NCBI RefSeq assembly: GCF_000194155.1 | Contig: NZ_GL877878.1 | Location: forward strand, 186,001-250,000 | DNA length: 64,000 nt | Origin: Saccharopolyspora spinosa NRRL 18395 | GTDB taxonomy: Bacteria; Actinomycetota; Actinomycetes; Mycobacteriales; Pseudonocardiaceae | Direction of reading: 5' to 3' | In this document: positions 16,916 through 26,794 of the stretch, piece after piece | How the letters are laid out: each line of letters opens with the position of its first letter | Position numbering within the stretch: position 1 is the stretch's first letter | The notes under the pieces: model-generated | Seen by the model: the letters and a program-made list of their open reading frames with translations, nothing else | What the model was told of the DNA's origin: nothing | Databases searched by the model: none | Made by a program: the position numbers and the translations under genes

Positions 16916-17926
16916 ATGGCCGATCAGCTGGATAGTGTGATCGCCGTGCCCCGACCAGTGACCTTGATCGCCACACTGCTCACCGCGCTCACCACGCTCG
17001 CAGCGGCGGGCTGCGCCGCGGACGGCAAGTCGACCTCGGCCCGGCGGACCGTCGAGGTGTCGAAGTTCGAGCTGAACAAGCCCGGACTGCTGGACCAGGC
17101 CTTCGCGCCGGACCGGCTGCGCGGGGTGGACGTGTGCGCCACGCTGCAGGCGATCGACCTCGGCAGATTCGGCGCACCAGCCCCGGAATTCACCCCGGAC
17201 GGCCTCGGGACCTGCTCGAACTACATGAAGGACCGCGACGGCAAATCGTTCAACGTCACGCTTTACTTCGACGAGAAGGTGTCCGACGTCGGGGCGCACC
17301 GCATCGGCGGGCTGCCCGCCGCCATCTACGACAACGGTTCGGGCTCCTGCTTCACGTCCGTGGCGTACGCCGGCGCCGACGCCGAGCAGTTCGCCGACCC
17401 GCGCGGACTGGAGATCCAGCTGAGCAGCGGGCAGGCGGACGTCTGTTCGCCGGCCGTGCAGATCCTGACCGACGTCGTCGACGTCGTGCGAACGAAACCG
17501 CCGGTCAGCCCCCGCACGTCGGGTGGTTTGGCCGGGTTCGACCCGTGCGAGATCCTCGACCCGGCCGCGATCCGCGACGCGGCGATGGGCAGCCCGGCGA
17601 ATTCGGCCGGTGGGGAAGGGCTCTACTCCTGCGAATGGTCGGCGGAAAACTCCGTGCTGGTGACCGTCAACTTCGGGGTCGGTGCCTTGGAGAGCAGCCC
17701 GCTGCCGCCGGTGGACCTCACCGGCGTGCCGGGCCTCGTGGTGCCAGGCAGCTCCGATCCGCCGACCTGCGCGGTCGAGTGGGAGCACCGCAAGAACGCC
17801 AACGCGGCGGGCGAGAGCGAGTTCGTGCAGATCGAGATCATGAACATGGGCCGGACCCCGATGGATCCCTGCGCGAACGCGACCAATCTGGCGAAACAGG
17901 CGCGGGCCAAGCTGCCGGCCGCATGA
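16916..17926 (+). CDS. DUF3558-like secreted lipoprotein
   Basis: Predicted lipoprotein. The hydrophobic leader LIATLLTALTTLAAAGC ends in a lipobox with Cys, after which the chain is polar. Two similar halves each contain a DPC/DVC-type motif (GVDVCATLQAID and GFDPCEILDPAAIRDA) and paired cysteines (GTCSNY, YSCEWS), as in DUF3558 lipoproteins of Pseudonocardiaceae and mycobacteria. ATG 16916 is used, though GTG 16946 would give a shorter leader. A related lipoprotein is encoded at 22080. Function unknown; extracytoplasmic. Confidence 0.75.
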   Translation: MADQLDSVIAVPRPVTLIATLLTALTTLAAAGCAADGKSTSARRTVEVSKFELNKPGLLDQAFAPDRLRGVDVCATLQAIDLGRFGAPAPEFTPDGLGTCSNYMKDRDGKSFNVTLYFDEKVSDVGAHRIGGLPAAIYDNGSGSCFTSVAYAGADAEQFADPRGLEIQLSSGQADVCSPAVQILTDVVDVVRTKPPVSPRTSGGLAGFDPCEILDPAAIRDAAMGSPANSAGGEGLYSCEWSAENSVLVTVNFGVGALESSPLPPVDLTGVPGLVVPGSSDPPTCAVEWEHRKNANAAGESEFVQIEIMNMGRTPMDPCANATNLAKQARAKLPAA

Positions 17927-17963
17927 CGGGCCCGGTCCGCCAACGAATTCCGTAGGCTGCGCG

Positions 17964-19514
17964 ATGACAACGACCGACGTAAAGGTGGGGAGGCCGACGA
18001 TGACCCAGACCGCCCGTGGCGGCGTCGAGATGCCCAACGGGACGACCGAGGAGTCACCGACGTTCGAATCGATCGACCCCCGCACCGGTGAGGTCGTGGG
18101 GCGCCATCCGATCCACGACGTGGCGGAGGTCGGCGCGCGGGTAGACGCGGCGCGCGAGGCCCAGCCGGGGTGGGTCGAGCTCGGCTTCTCCGGGCGCAAG
18201 CAGTGGCTCGACGCGTGGCGGAAGCTGCTTTCCAAACGCGTCGACGAGCTGGCGGCCGTCATCTGCGCGGAGACCGGCAAGCCGCTCGACGACGCCAGGC
18301 TGGAACTGGTCCTGGTGATCGACCACCTGCACTGGGCGGCGGGCAACGCCGAGAAGGTGTTGCGCCGCCGGAAGGTCTCCTCCGGCGTCCTGATGGCGAA
18401 CCAGACCGCGACCGTCGAATACCTGCCGTACGGCGTGATCGGCGTGATCGGCCCGTGGAACTACCCGGCGTTCACACCGATGGGCTCGATCGCCTACGCG
18501 CTGGCTGCGGGCAACGCGGTGGTTTTCAAGCCCAGCGAGCTCACCCCCGGCGTCGGGCAGTGGTTGGCGGACAGCTTCGCCGAGGCGGTGCCCGAGCACC
18601 CGGTCTTCCAGTTGGTGACCGGTTTCGGCGAGACCGGCGCGGCGCTCTGCGCCTCCGGGGTGAACAAGGTCGCCTTCACCGGTTCGACCGCCACCGGCAA
18701 GCGGGTGATGGCGTCCTGCGCGGAGAACCTGGTCCCGGTGCTGATGGAGTGCGGCGGAAAGGACGCCTTGATCGTCGACGCGGACGCAGACCTGGCCGCT
18801 GCCGCCGATGCGGCCGTGTGGGGCGCGATGTCCAACGCCGGGCAGACCTGCATCGGCGTGGAGCGGGTCTACGTCGTCGACGCCGTCGCGGACCGGCTCT
18901 TGGAGATGATCGCCGAGCGGGCCGGGAAGCTGCGTCCAGGTGGTGAGCCGGGCGCCAACTTCGGCCCGATCACGATGCCCGCCCAAGTCGACATCATCCG
19001 CGGCCACATCGACGACGCGCTGGAGCGCGGCGGCCGGGCCGTGGTGGGCGGCGAGCATTCGGTGCGTCCCCCGTTCGTCGAACCCGTGGTGCTCACCGAC
19101 GTGCCGGAGGACTCCACCGCGATCACCGAGGAGACCTTCGGGCCGACCATCGTGGTGCAGCGGGTTCGCGACGCCGACGAGGGCGTGGCCCGCGCCAACG
19201 ACTCCCGTTACGGCCTGGGGGCGTCGGTGTTCTCGCGGGCCCGGGGAGTGGAGCTGGCGCGGCAGCTGCGCACCGGGATGGTCGCGGTGAACTCCGTGAT
19301 CGCCTTCGCCGGTGTGCCGTCGCTGCCGTTCGGCGGGGTCGGCGACTCCGGGTTCGGCCGGATCCACGGCGCGGACGGGCTGCGCGAGTTCGCCCGGCCG
19401 CAGTCGGTGACCCAGCTCCGTTACCGGATCCCGCTGAACCCGATGAGCTTCGGCCGGGCCAAGGGCACCGTCCGGCGCGTGGTGCGGCTGATGCGGCTGG
19501 TGCGCGGACGCTGA
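17964..19514 (+). CDS. NAD(P)-dependent aldehyde dehydrogenase
   Basis: Oxidises an aldehyde to the acid. Complete ALDH fold of 516 aa. Cofactor region VIGPWNYPAFTPMG and FKPSELTPGVGQ, the FTGSTATGKRVM turn, the general base Glu in VLMECGGKDALI, the nucleophile Cys in SNAGQTCIGVERVY and EETFGPTIVVQ are all visible. A basic C-terminal tail (RRVVRLMRLVRGR) is typical of succinate-semialdehyde-type or membrane-associated actinobacterial members. An internal ATG at 18000 (MTQTARGG) is an alternative start. It stands alone between a lipoprotein gene and dhaK; a link to triose metabolism is possible but unproven. Confidence 0.88.
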   Translation: MTTTDVKVGRPTMTQTARGGVEMPNGTTEESPTFESIDPRTGEVVGRHPIHDVAEVGARVDAAREAQPGWVELGFSGRKQWLDAWRKLLSKRVDELAAVICAETGKPLDDARLELVLVIDHLHWAAGNAEKVLRRRKVSSGVLMANQTATVEYLPYGVIGVIGPWNYPAFTPMGSIAYALAAGNAVVFKPSELTPGVGQWLADSFAEAVPEHPVFQLVTGFGETGAALCASGVNKVAFTGSTATGKRVMASCAENLVPVLMECGGKDALIVDADADLAAAADAAVWGAMSNAGQTCIGVERVYVVDAVADRLLEMIAERAGKLRPGGEPGANFGPITMPAQVDIIRGHIDDALERGGRAVVGGEHSVRPPFVEPVVLTDVPEDSTAITEETFGPTIVVQRVRDADEGVARANDSRYGLGASVFSRARGVELARQLRTGMVAVNSVIAFAGVPSLPFGGVGDSGFGRIHGADGLREFARPQSVTQLRYRIPLNPMSFGRAKGTVRRVVRLMRLVRGR

Positions 19515-19563
19515 TCCGCTCCGCTTGATCGACTCGTCGTTTCGCCTGGGCTTGCGCTGTGGG

Positions 19564-19585
19564 TGACAGGAAGGTTCCCTTGCTC
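19564..19585 (+). repeat. Dispersed intergenic repeat, copy between the aldehyde dehydrogenase gene and dhaK
   Basis: TGACAGGAAGGTTCCCTTGC, about 50 bp after the aldehyde dehydrogenase stop and 90 bp before dhaK. Confidence 0.8.
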
Positions 19586-19673
19586 TCGCACCCCGCGACC
19601 GGGCGTTGGGTGCGGAGTTGACGGTTGGTCGATCGGCGCCGGGCGTCGGTGCGGCAGGCAAGGAGGCCAGCGG

Positions 19674-20669
<996 letters not shown>

Positions 20670-20682
20670 GGGAGAACGCGGG

Positions 20683-21335
20683 ATGGGTTGCACTGCACAC
20701 GATGTGGTCGTCGCGCTGCGGGCGGGCGCGGCCACCGTCGCCGAGCACCGCGATGAGCTGATCCAGCTGGACCGGGCGATCGGCGACGCCGACCACGGGG
20801 AGAACATGGACCGCGGCTTCCGCGCTGTTGTCTCCAAAGTGGACACAGTGGCGCCGGAGACGCCGGGCGCGGTGCTGAAGCTGGCTGCCACCGTGCTGAT
20901 CTCCACCGTCGGCGGCGCGTCCGGGCCGCTGTACGGCACGGCGTTCCTGCGCGCGGCGGCCGCGGTCGGCGCCGCCGGGGAGCTCGACGGCGCGGCGGGC
21001 GCCAAGGCGCGGTCGCCAAGGCGCTGCGGGCCGGGATGGAAGGCGTCGTCGGCCGGGGCCGGGCGGCCGTCGGCGACAAGACGATGGTCGACGCCCTCTC
21101 GCCGGCGGTGGAAGCCGCCAAGAACGCTGCGGAATCCGGTGAGAGCGCCGCGAAAGTGCTGGCCGTCGCCGCCGAAGCCGCGCATCTGGGTGCCCGGGCG
21201 ACCGAACCGTTGGTGGCGCGCAAGGGACGCGCGTCGTACCTCGGCGAGCGCAGCGCCGGGCACATCGATCCAGGCGCGCGCTCGACCGCATTGCTGCTGT
21301 CCGCATTCGCCGAAGCCACGAGGTCCCGCTCATGA
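20683..21335 (+). CDS. dhaL: Dihydroxyacetone kinase subunit DhaL, frameshifted
   Basis: ADP-binding subunit that passes phosphate from DhaM to dihydroxyacetone. The first half is in frame 1 (LDRAIGDADHGENMDRGF, with Asp residues for Mg-ADP, and STVGGASGPLYGTAFLRA). The second half is in another frame (GRAAVGDKTMVDALSPAVEA to GRASYLGERSAGHIDPGARS), ending at 21335. The break is at about 21000-21025, where GCCAAGGCGC occurs twice 14 bp apart. A 14-nt imperfect duplication would explain it. Either a recent mutation inactivating the pathway or a sequence error. Overlaps dhaM by ATGA. Confidence 0.85.
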
Positions 21336-22009
21336 ATGTCGGACTGGTCATCGTCTCGCACAGCGCCCGGCTCGCCGAAGGCGTCGTCGAACTCGCCCGG
21401 CAGATGGCGCCCGACGTGCGGGTAATGCCCGCCGGCGGACTGCCGGACGGCAACATCGGCACGGACTTCGAGAAGGTGTCCGCCGCCCTCTCGGACGCCA
21501 ACACCGGTGCCGGTGCCGTCGTGCTCTACGACCTGGGCAGCGCGCAGATGCTCGCCGAACTCGCCGTGGAATCGCTGGGAGATCCGAGCACCGCTCTCGT
21601 CGTCGACGCGCCGCTGGTGGAGGGCGCGGTCGCCGCGGCCGTCGCGGCGCAAGGCGGCGGCGACATGCGGGGAGTCGCACGAGCCGCCGAGGCGGCTGCC
21701 GAGGGCGGCGAGCTCGCCGAACCGGGCGCGCTGGCGGCGGAGGAGGAAGTCCGCCAGGAACTGGAGTTGGCCAACGAAGTCGGCCTGCACGCCCGGCCGG
21801 CGGCGCTGCTGGCCCGGAGCCTGACCGGGTTGCAGGCGAACGTCACGATCTCGTTGGGCGACAAGGAAGCCGACGCGTCCAGCGTGCTCGGTGTCATGGG
21901 CCTGGGCGCGCGCAAGGGCGACCAGATCGTCCTGCACGCCAACGGCCCGGACGCGCGCCAAGCGGTCGAGCGCATCCTCGACCTCGCCAACCGCAACTTC
22001 GACGAGTAG
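21332..22009 (+). CDS. dhaM: PTS-type phosphocarrier DhaM (EIIA-HPr fusion)
   Basis: Relays phosphate from the PTS to DhaL. N-terminal EIIA-mannose-like domain (VGLVIVSHSARLAEGVVELA, with the phosphorylatable His) and AVVLYDLGSAQM, residues 1-130. An Ala/Glu-rich linker leads to a C-terminal HPr-like domain ELELANEVGLHARPAALLAR (active His) from about residue 145. 225 aa, without the extra EI-like domain of E. coli DhaM. ATG overlaps the dhaL stop by 4 nt, so translation is coupled. Completes a PTS-driven glycerol/dihydroxyacetone route. Confidence 0.93.
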   Translation: MNVGLVIVSHSARLAEGVVELARQMAPDVRVMPAGGLPDGNIGTDFEKVSAALSDANTGAGAVVLYDLGSAQMLAELAVESLGDPSTALVVDAPLVEGAVAAAVAAQGGGDMRGVARAAEAAAEGGELAEPGALAAEEEVRQELELANEVGLHARPAALLARSLTGLQANVTISLGDKEADASSVLGVMGLGARKGDQIVLHANGPDARQAVERILDLANRNFDE

Positions 22010-22079
22010 CTGGCTCCCGGACTCGCATCGGCAGCGGTGTCGCTGGCTGTTGAGGCGCGGGCGCGGTTAGGGTGAGTTG

Positions 22080-23063
22080 ATGTCGCTGCTCCGCCACCGA
22101 GGCATGCCGCTGCTGCTCCTCCTGGTGCTGCTGGTGGCGGGGTGCACGCCGGAAACCCCACCGCCCAGCCAGTCCGGCAGCCAGCGAAGCGATGCGGGCA
22201 CGGCCCGAGCTGAACTGGGCGATCTGCGCACAGTGGACCCCTGCACGCTGGCCGATCCGGTCGCGCTACAGGGGTTGGGGCAGACCGAGAACGCAGGCAC
22301 GGTGTCGCTGGACTACTGCCTGCTGCACGTGAAGCCGAACGACGGCTCGCTGATCCAGCTCGCTACCGGGGAACTCGCCGACACCGTCCCGAACCAGCAG
22401 GGCAGCCCGGTCGTCCAGCGCGGGCCGCTGCGGATCGTGCAGGACGCGCCGCTGCCCGGGCACTGCACCCGGCAGGTCCTTTTCGCCGACAACATCGCGA
22501 TTCAGGTCAGCGCCGATCTGCTGGTCGGCGACCCGGCCTCCGGACTTTGCGCGATTGCCCAGGCCGGGGCCGACGCGGCGGTCGACGCGCTCGAACAGCA
22601 CCGGGTTGGGCACCGGGCGTTCGCGGCGAACTCGCTCGCCTTGGTGGATCCGTGCATGCTGCTGGATTCCGCTGTGGTGCAGCAGATTCCCGGGTTGGGA
22701 GAGGCGCAACCGCAGCCGAGCCCGGCCGGGCACCAGTGCAGGTGGGGTGCGCAGGAGGCCGATTCGCCGCGGGTCCAGTTCCTGCACACCGCCGGTGATC
22801 CGCCGAAAGTCCTGCACGGCGCCGCCGTCGAGGAGTCGATCGCGGACCGGCGCACCGTGCTCAGCATCGTCGGCGGTGATCCGCAGGTTCCGCTGTGCTC
22901 CGCGGAAACCGGGCACCTCCCGTTCGGCGACCCGGCCGCCGGTCAGGTCGAGGTGGCGATGCTGGTCGTGGCCGTTCCGGGCATGACCGGCATCGATGCG
23001 TGCGAGTACGCCCGCGGGCTGGCCTGGCAGGCCTGGCCGCACCTGCCGACGTCCGCGCCGTAG
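22080..23063 (+). CDS. DUF3558-like lipoprotein
   Basis: Signal peptide of a lipoprotein: MPLLLLLVLLVAGC with lipobox Cys, followed by a Pro/Ser-rich linker. The mature part has two similar repeats beginning TVDPCTLADPVALQGLG and LVDPCMLLDSAVVQQIPG, each with further paired Cys, the same plan as the protein at 16916. ATG 22080 is preferred over the overlapping TTG 22077. It begins a run of small unrelated plus-strand genes after dhaM. Surface-exposed, function unknown. Confidence 0.75.
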   Translation: MSLLRHRGMPLLLLLVLLVAGCTPETPPPSQSGSQRSDAGTARAELGDLRTVDPCTLADPVALQGLGQTENAGTVSLDYCLLHVKPNDGSLIQLATGELADTVPNQQGSPVVQRGPLRIVQDAPLPGHCTRQVLFADNIAIQVSADLLVGDPASGLCAIAQAGADAAVDALEQHRVGHRAFAANSLALVDPCMLLDSAVVQQIPGLGEAQPQPSPAGHQCRWGAQEADSPRVQFLHTAGDPPKVLHGAAVEESIADRRTVLSIVGGDPQVPLCSAETGHLPFGDPAAGQVEVAMLVVAVPGMTGIDACEYARGLAWQAWPHLPTSAP

Positions 23064-23085
23064 CCGGGCCGTTACCGTTGCGGAC

Positions 23086-23400
23086 GTGCCTCGACGTAAC
23101 CGACCGCAGCGCCCCAAGGGCCTGACCCAGGACACCAGCCACCGTGCGATGGGCACCGCATTCGGCATGTCCCGCGTCGAACACGGGCCGGACGGCGACT
23201 GGATGGTGCGCACCGTGCCGGCCGCGCAGGCCACGAAGGAATACCGGTGCCCGGGCTGCGACCACGAGATCAGACCCGGCATCGCGCACGTGGTGGCCTG
23301 GCCGGAAGCGGAGCAGGGCGGCGTCTCTGACCGGCGCCACTGGCACAACGGATGCTGGAACGCGCGTGGTCGGCGCGGGCCGACGCGGCGCTGGTCGTAG
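23086..23400 (+). CDS. Conserved small protein with CxxC pair (actinobacterial)
   Basis: 104 residues from GTG 23086: basic N-terminus (PRRNRPQRPKG), then KEYRCPGCDHEIRPGIAHVV, a CxxC that suggests a metal site, and a final DRRHWHNGCWNARGR with His and Cys to complete it. Many actinobacteria have a similar small protein, often mis-named ATP/GTP-binding; no nucleotide-binding motif is present. It sits 45 nt before an alpha/beta hydrolase gene on the same strand, an arrangement I believe is common in relatives. Confidence 0.75.
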   Translation: MPRRNRPQRPKGLTQDTSHRAMGTAFGMSRVEHGPDGDWMVRTVPAAQATKEYRCPGCDHEIRPGIAHVVAWPEAEQGGVSDRRHWHNGCWNARGRRGPTRRWS

Positions 23401-23445
23401 CACGTCACACCATGTCTGCCACTCGTTCGTGGCAGGATCGGGGCG

Positions 23446-24195
23446 ATGAGCACCGAGATCCGCGCCAACACGATGCTGCCGGCACGCCGCGAACAGATCA
23501 CCCTGCACACGGCCGACGGGCTGAAGCTGATCGGTGAGCTGGCCCTGCCGGAGTCCCGGCCGCCGCAGGCGACGCTGATCTGCCTGCACCCGCTGCCCAC
23601 CCACGGCGGCATGATGGATTCCCACATCTACCGCAAGGCGGCGTTCCGGCTGCCGGCGCTCGCCGACCTCGCAGTGCTGCGGTTCAACACGCGCGGCACC
23701 GTCAGCGAGGCGGGGCGCAGCGAGGGCAGCTTCGACGGCGGCAGCAGCGAGCGGTTCGACGTGGCCGCGGCGCTGGAGTTCGCCGAGTTCCACGACCTGC
23801 CGAACGTGTGGCTGGTCGGCTGGTCGTTCGGCACCGACCTGACGCTGGTGCACGGCCTGGATCCGCTGGTCGAGGGCGCGGTGCTGATCTCCCCACCGCT
23901 GCGCTGGAGCATCGAGGAGCACCTGGCGGCCTGGGCCGAATCGGGCAAGCCGGTGCACGCGCTGATCCCGGAGTTAGACGACTACCTGCGCCCGGACGAG
24001 GCGCGCCGGCGGTTCGCGGCGATCCCGCAGGCCGAGGTGATCGGCTTCCCGGACACCAAGCACCTGTGGGTCGGCAAGGCGGAGGCCGCGCTGGACGCGA
24101 TCGTGCGGGTCGTGGCGCCGGACGTGCCGACGCCGCTGCCGCGCACCTGGGACGGTCCGTCGGAAACCCGCCAGGTCACCATCATCGACTCCTGA
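23446..24195 (+). CDS. Alpha/beta hydrolase
   Basis: 249-aa serine hydrolase fold. Nucleophile elbow GWSFGTD (Ser about residue 126), oxyanion region LICLHPLPTHGGMMDSHI, Asp candidate in IPELDDYLRPDEARR and catalytic His in FPDTKHLWVG. The RFNTRGTVSEAGRSEGSFD segment is shared with a small-esterase/dienelactone-like family of actinobacteria. Cytosolic, no signal peptide. ATG 23446 is directly preceded by GGGGCG. Substrate unknown. Confidence 0.85.
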   Translation: MSTEIRANTMLPARREQITLHTADGLKLIGELALPESRPPQATLICLHPLPTHGGMMDSHIYRKAAFRLPALADLAVLRFNTRGTVSEAGRSEGSFDGGSSERFDVAAALEFAEFHDLPNVWLVGWSFGTDLTLVHGLDPLVEGAVLISPPLRWSIEEHLAAWAESGKPVHALIPELDDYLRPDEARRRFAAIPQAEVIGFPDTKHLWVGKAEAALDAIVRVVAPDVPTPLPRTWDGPSETRQVTIIDS

Positions 24196-24694
24196 CCGCC
24201 CCGGTCGACGGGTGACAGGAAGTTGCTCGCGCCGGCTGCGATTCGTCTGAGCATGGCAGACCTCCTCGGGTTCGCTTCGTGACGGTAGGGCGGGTCGCCT
24301 AGGCCAAACATGTGGTGTCGTCACACAAAACGTGCTCATGGCGTAGCGATGTCCACTGTGGAAGCGGTTGCGCCACCGCCCTACGGCAACGGCGCGGCCG
24401 CGCAGGGGGGCGACAAGGTGCGCGGCGCGAGCTCGCACCAAGGGCCGTGGCCGACGCTGAGCAGCTGGCACGGCCGGCATGGGCACGGCCAGCCCGTCGA
24501 CGCCGGCACCTCGGACGGGCAGTGCGGCCAAGCCAGGCGCATACCTGCTGGACGTCAACATCTGCACCGCCCGGCACCTGGGCCAGTCCCGGGGCCTCTA
24601 GCGGAGCCCGGCGCCGGGCAGTGACAGGAAGGTTCCCATCCTGCATCCGGCGGCCCGGCCTGTTGAGGCGCCTTCGCCGAAGTGGTCCGGCAGG
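24196..24694. other. Gene-free stretch with degenerate repeat
   Basis: Contains a decayed copy of the dispersed repeat (TGACAGGAAGTTGC at 24213) and a full copy at 24622-24643. On the minus strand, GAGGAGG stands six bases before an ATG at 24254-24256, but the frame then reads through the neighbouring hydrolase gene and looks non-coding. No supported gene. Confidence 0.5.
24622..24643 (+). repeat. Dispersed intergenic repeat, copy before the second hydrolase gene
   Basis: TGACAGGAAGGTTCCCATCC, about 50 bp upstream of the hydrolase start at 24695. Confidence 0.8.
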
Positions 24695-25519
24695 ATGGAG
24701 CCCGTGCACTACATCGAATCGGGAGCCGGAACGCCGCTGGTGCTGCTGCACGCGTTCCCGCTGGACGCGCGGATGTGGAATCCGGTCCGGGGCCTCCTGG
24801 ACGACCAGCTGCGGGTGATCGCCCCGGACCAGCGTGGGCTCGGCGAGAGCGCGCTGGACGGTTCGTCGGCGCGGAGCGTGGCGGAGCCGGGGGAGAACCG
24901 CCGCACGGCCGAGCACCCGAGCCTGGACCTCGCGGCTGCCGACATCCTGGCCCTGCTGGACCGGTTGGAGCTGCCGCAAGTCGTCCTGGGCGGATGCTCG
25001 ATGGGCGGCTACGTCGCCATGTCGGTGCTGCGGGCCGCGCCGCAGCGGGTCGCGGGACTGCTGCTCGTCGACACCAAGGCCGTCGCCGACAACGACGAGC
25101 AGCGCGCCAACCGCCTGAAGGTCGCGGATCGGGCGGAACGCGAGGGCACCGGCGGCTGGCTCGCCGATAGCACCCTGCCGAACCTGCTGGGAAGCACGAC
25201 GCACGAACGACGGCCAGAGGTCGTCGCCGGCGTCCGAGACCTGGTCGACGCCCAGCCCGCGGATGGTGTCGCCTGGGCGCAGCGGGCGATGGCGGGACGC
25301 CCCGACAGTGTTGAAACCCTCCGGTCCTACACCGACCCGGCGCTGGTGGTCGTCGGCGAGGAGGACACCCTGACGCCGCCGGACAACGCGCGCGAACTCG
25401 CGGGCGCGCTGTCCGGGGGCGAACTCGTGACGCTGCCCGGTGCCGGGCACCTGCCGTCGATCGAGTCGCCGGACGCATTCGCCGAAGCCGTCCGCCCCTG
25501 GCTTTCCCGGCTCGGCTGA
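24695..25519 (+). CDS. Alpha/beta fold hydrolase
   Basis: 274-aa hydrolase of the RsbQ/peroxidase-like alpha/beta family. Oxyanion-hole segment LVLLHAFPLDARMWNPV, strand VIAPDQRGLGES, nucleophile elbow GGCSMGGYVAM (Ser ~109), Asp in VVGEEDTLTPPDNA and catalytic His in PGAGHLPSIESPDAF. An extra loop (SSARSVAEPGENRRTAEHPS) follows strand 4. It converges on a small gene at 25559 with a strong shared hairpin between. No operon partner; substrate not predictable. Confidence 0.87.
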   Translation: MEPVHYIESGAGTPLVLLHAFPLDARMWNPVRGLLDDQLRVIAPDQRGLGESALDGSSARSVAEPGENRRTAEHPSLDLAAADILALLDRLELPQVVLGGCSMGGYVAMSVLRAAPQRVAGLLLVDTKAVADNDEQRANRLKVADRAEREGTGGWLADSTLPNLLGSTTHERRPEVVAGVRDLVDAQPADGVAWAQRAMAGRPDSVETLRSYTDPALVVVGEEDTLTPPDNARELAGALSGGELVTLPGAGHLPSIESPDAFAEAVRPWLSRLG

Positions 25520-25520
25520 G

Positions 25521-25552
25521 CGAGGCGGGGCCCACAGCCGGGCCCCGCCTCG
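25521..25552. terminator. Bidirectional hairpin between convergent genes
   Basis: CGAGGCGGGGCCC / GGGCCCCGCCTCG form a perfect 13-bp stem around ACAGCC, starting 2 nt after the hydrolase stop and ending 7 nt before the small convergent gene's stop. No T-tract. Confidence 0.7.
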
Positions 25553-25558
25553 CGGCCG

Positions 25559-25723
25559 CTAGTTCTTGCCCGGTGGTCGGGCATCCCGCTCGATGCTGCG
25601 ATCAGGCGACTTCTTGGCGTCCGCTTCGGATCGCTTGAACTGCTCGGCCGTTTCGCTGGGCAGCACGAAGTACGCGCCGGACCGCCTGTCGTCATCACCG
25701 GTTGGGAACTCCTGGTCCGCCAC
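25559..25723 (-). CDS. Small hydrophilic protein (54 aa)
   Basis: GTG 25723 opens ADQEFPTGDDDRRSGAYFVL, continues PSETAEQFKRSEADAKKSPD and ends PPGKN-stop at 25559. Highly charged, no membrane segment. The codon use matches neighbouring genes and the frame fills the space up to the terminator hairpin, supporting a real gene. Convergent to the hydrolase gene at 24695. No family recognised. Confidence 0.55.
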   Translation of the reverse strand: MADQEFPTGDDDRRSGAYFVLPSETAEQFKRSEADAKKSPDRSIERDARPPGKN

Positions 25724-25838
25724 TGACCTTGGTCCTTTCCGTTGGTGCAGGCCGCGAAAACGGCCACAACCATCCTTGCCCGTAGTGACACGGAAAGGCC
25801 CCGGCGATGACGAACACCGGCATTGACCAGGAAGAACG

Positions 25839-26660
25839 TCAGGCGGTGGTGATGGGCTCCTGGATCTCGGTCACCATCCCGGCCGGGTCCTCCGGGCAGG
25901 CCAGCGTCACCTCCCGGTTCGTGCCCAGCGTCCGATGCCCGCTGTCCTCGATCCAGCGGGCCAGCGCCTGGTACGCGGGCACGCAGTCGTCCATCGAACC
26001 CCGGTGCACGATCGTCGCCGCCTTCTCCGCCGCAGGCAGGTCCACCACCGCGAAGTCGAAGGCGGGGTCCGGCTCGACGTTGACCGGCAGCCCGGCGTGC
26101 ACGATCACGCTCTCGTCGTCTGCACCGTCCTCGTAGTACGCGGTGGCAGGGCCGACGGGTGTCATCCCGGCGCGTTCCAGCGCCGCGCACAGCTCGTCGT
26201 AGAGGCCGCGGATCACCGGGCCGATCGACTGTGGATCCATCGTCTTCGCGGTGCCGGACAGCTCGGCCACCCGCACCGCCGGGATCGACTTGATCGTCAC
26301 TTCGTCGCTGGGCATGATGCCCTCCGTCTCGATCATCCGGAGCCGCGCCTGGACGTGCGCCAACCGGGCGGTGTCGGCCGCGATCTGGTTTTCGAGCTCG
26401 GCCTGCCGCAAGCGGAGCATGCCGCGCAGCTGCTCGGCGGTGAAGTCCTCGTCGAGGATCTGCTGCACCTGTTGCAGGCTGAAACCCAGTTCCTTCAGCG
26501 CGATGACCCGGTTGAGCCGGGCCAACTGGCCGGCCGCGTAGGCCCGGTGCCCGGTCGACCGGTTGACTCGGGTGGGCCGGAGCAGTCCGATGGCGTCGTA
26601 GTGGCGCAACATCCGGACCGACACCCGTCCGTGCCTGGCGAAATCTCCAATGCTGAACAT
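25839..26660 (-). CDS. MerR-family regulator with GyrI-like effector domain
   Basis: 273-aa transcription regulator. Winged HTH at residues 1-70 (FSIGDFARHGRVSVRMLRHY, then STGHRAYAAGQLARLNRVIAL), the dimer helix to about 110 (LRQAELENQIAADTARLAHV), and a C-terminal GyrI-like small-molecule-binding domain (VTIKSIPAVRVAELSG, TAYYEDGADDESVIVHAGLP). Family members bind drugs or dyes and activate efflux genes by re-aligning a long-spacer promoter. The promoter just upstream has exactly that architecture, so it probably controls itself. No adjacent efflux gene is present. Confidence 0.88.
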   Translation of the reverse strand: MFSIGDFARHGRVSVRMLRHYDAIGLLRPTRVNRSTGHRAYAAGQLARLNRVIALKELGFSLQQVQQILDEDFTAEQLRGMLRLRQAELENQIAADTARLAHVQARLRMIETEGIMPSDEVTIKSIPAVRVAELSGTAKTMDPQSIGPVIRGLYDELCAALERAGMTPVGPATAYYEDGADDESVIVHAGLPVNVEPDPAFDFAVVDLPAAEKAATIVHRGSMDDCVPAYQALARWIEDSGHRTLGTNREVTLACPEDPAGMVTEIQEPITTA

Positions 26661-26669
26661 GACACCCCG

Positions 26670-26700
26670 GGTTTAGGACCTGACACCGTGTCAGGTGCAA
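26670..26700 (-). promoter_or_regulatory. MerR-type promoter/operator
   Basis: On the minus strand: TTGCAC, a 19-bp spacer containing most of the dyad ACCTGAC-AC-G-GTGTCAGGT (arms 26678-26686 and 26688-26696), then TAAACC. A 19-bp spacer with the dyad between -35 and -10 is the hallmark of MerR promoters. The ATG at 26660 is only ~9 nt past the -10, implying a leaderless transcript. Confidence 0.75.
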
Positions 26701-26794
26701 GTCCGCGCCGCGGGCCAGCACCGGTCCGACCAGTGATCGAGGGCGAGCGGGCCACCACCAGTTCACGAAGGTCTTGGCTCGCCAGGAGCTGCGG

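Noticed and set aside
20683..21335. Programmed frameshift in dhaL
   Set aside because: No slippery heptamer or following structure; a repeat-based indel explains the break.
24310..24624. Possible 104-aa plus-strand gene
   Set aside because: Low-complexity Gly/Pro/His composition, no ribosome binding site and contains a dispersed repeat.
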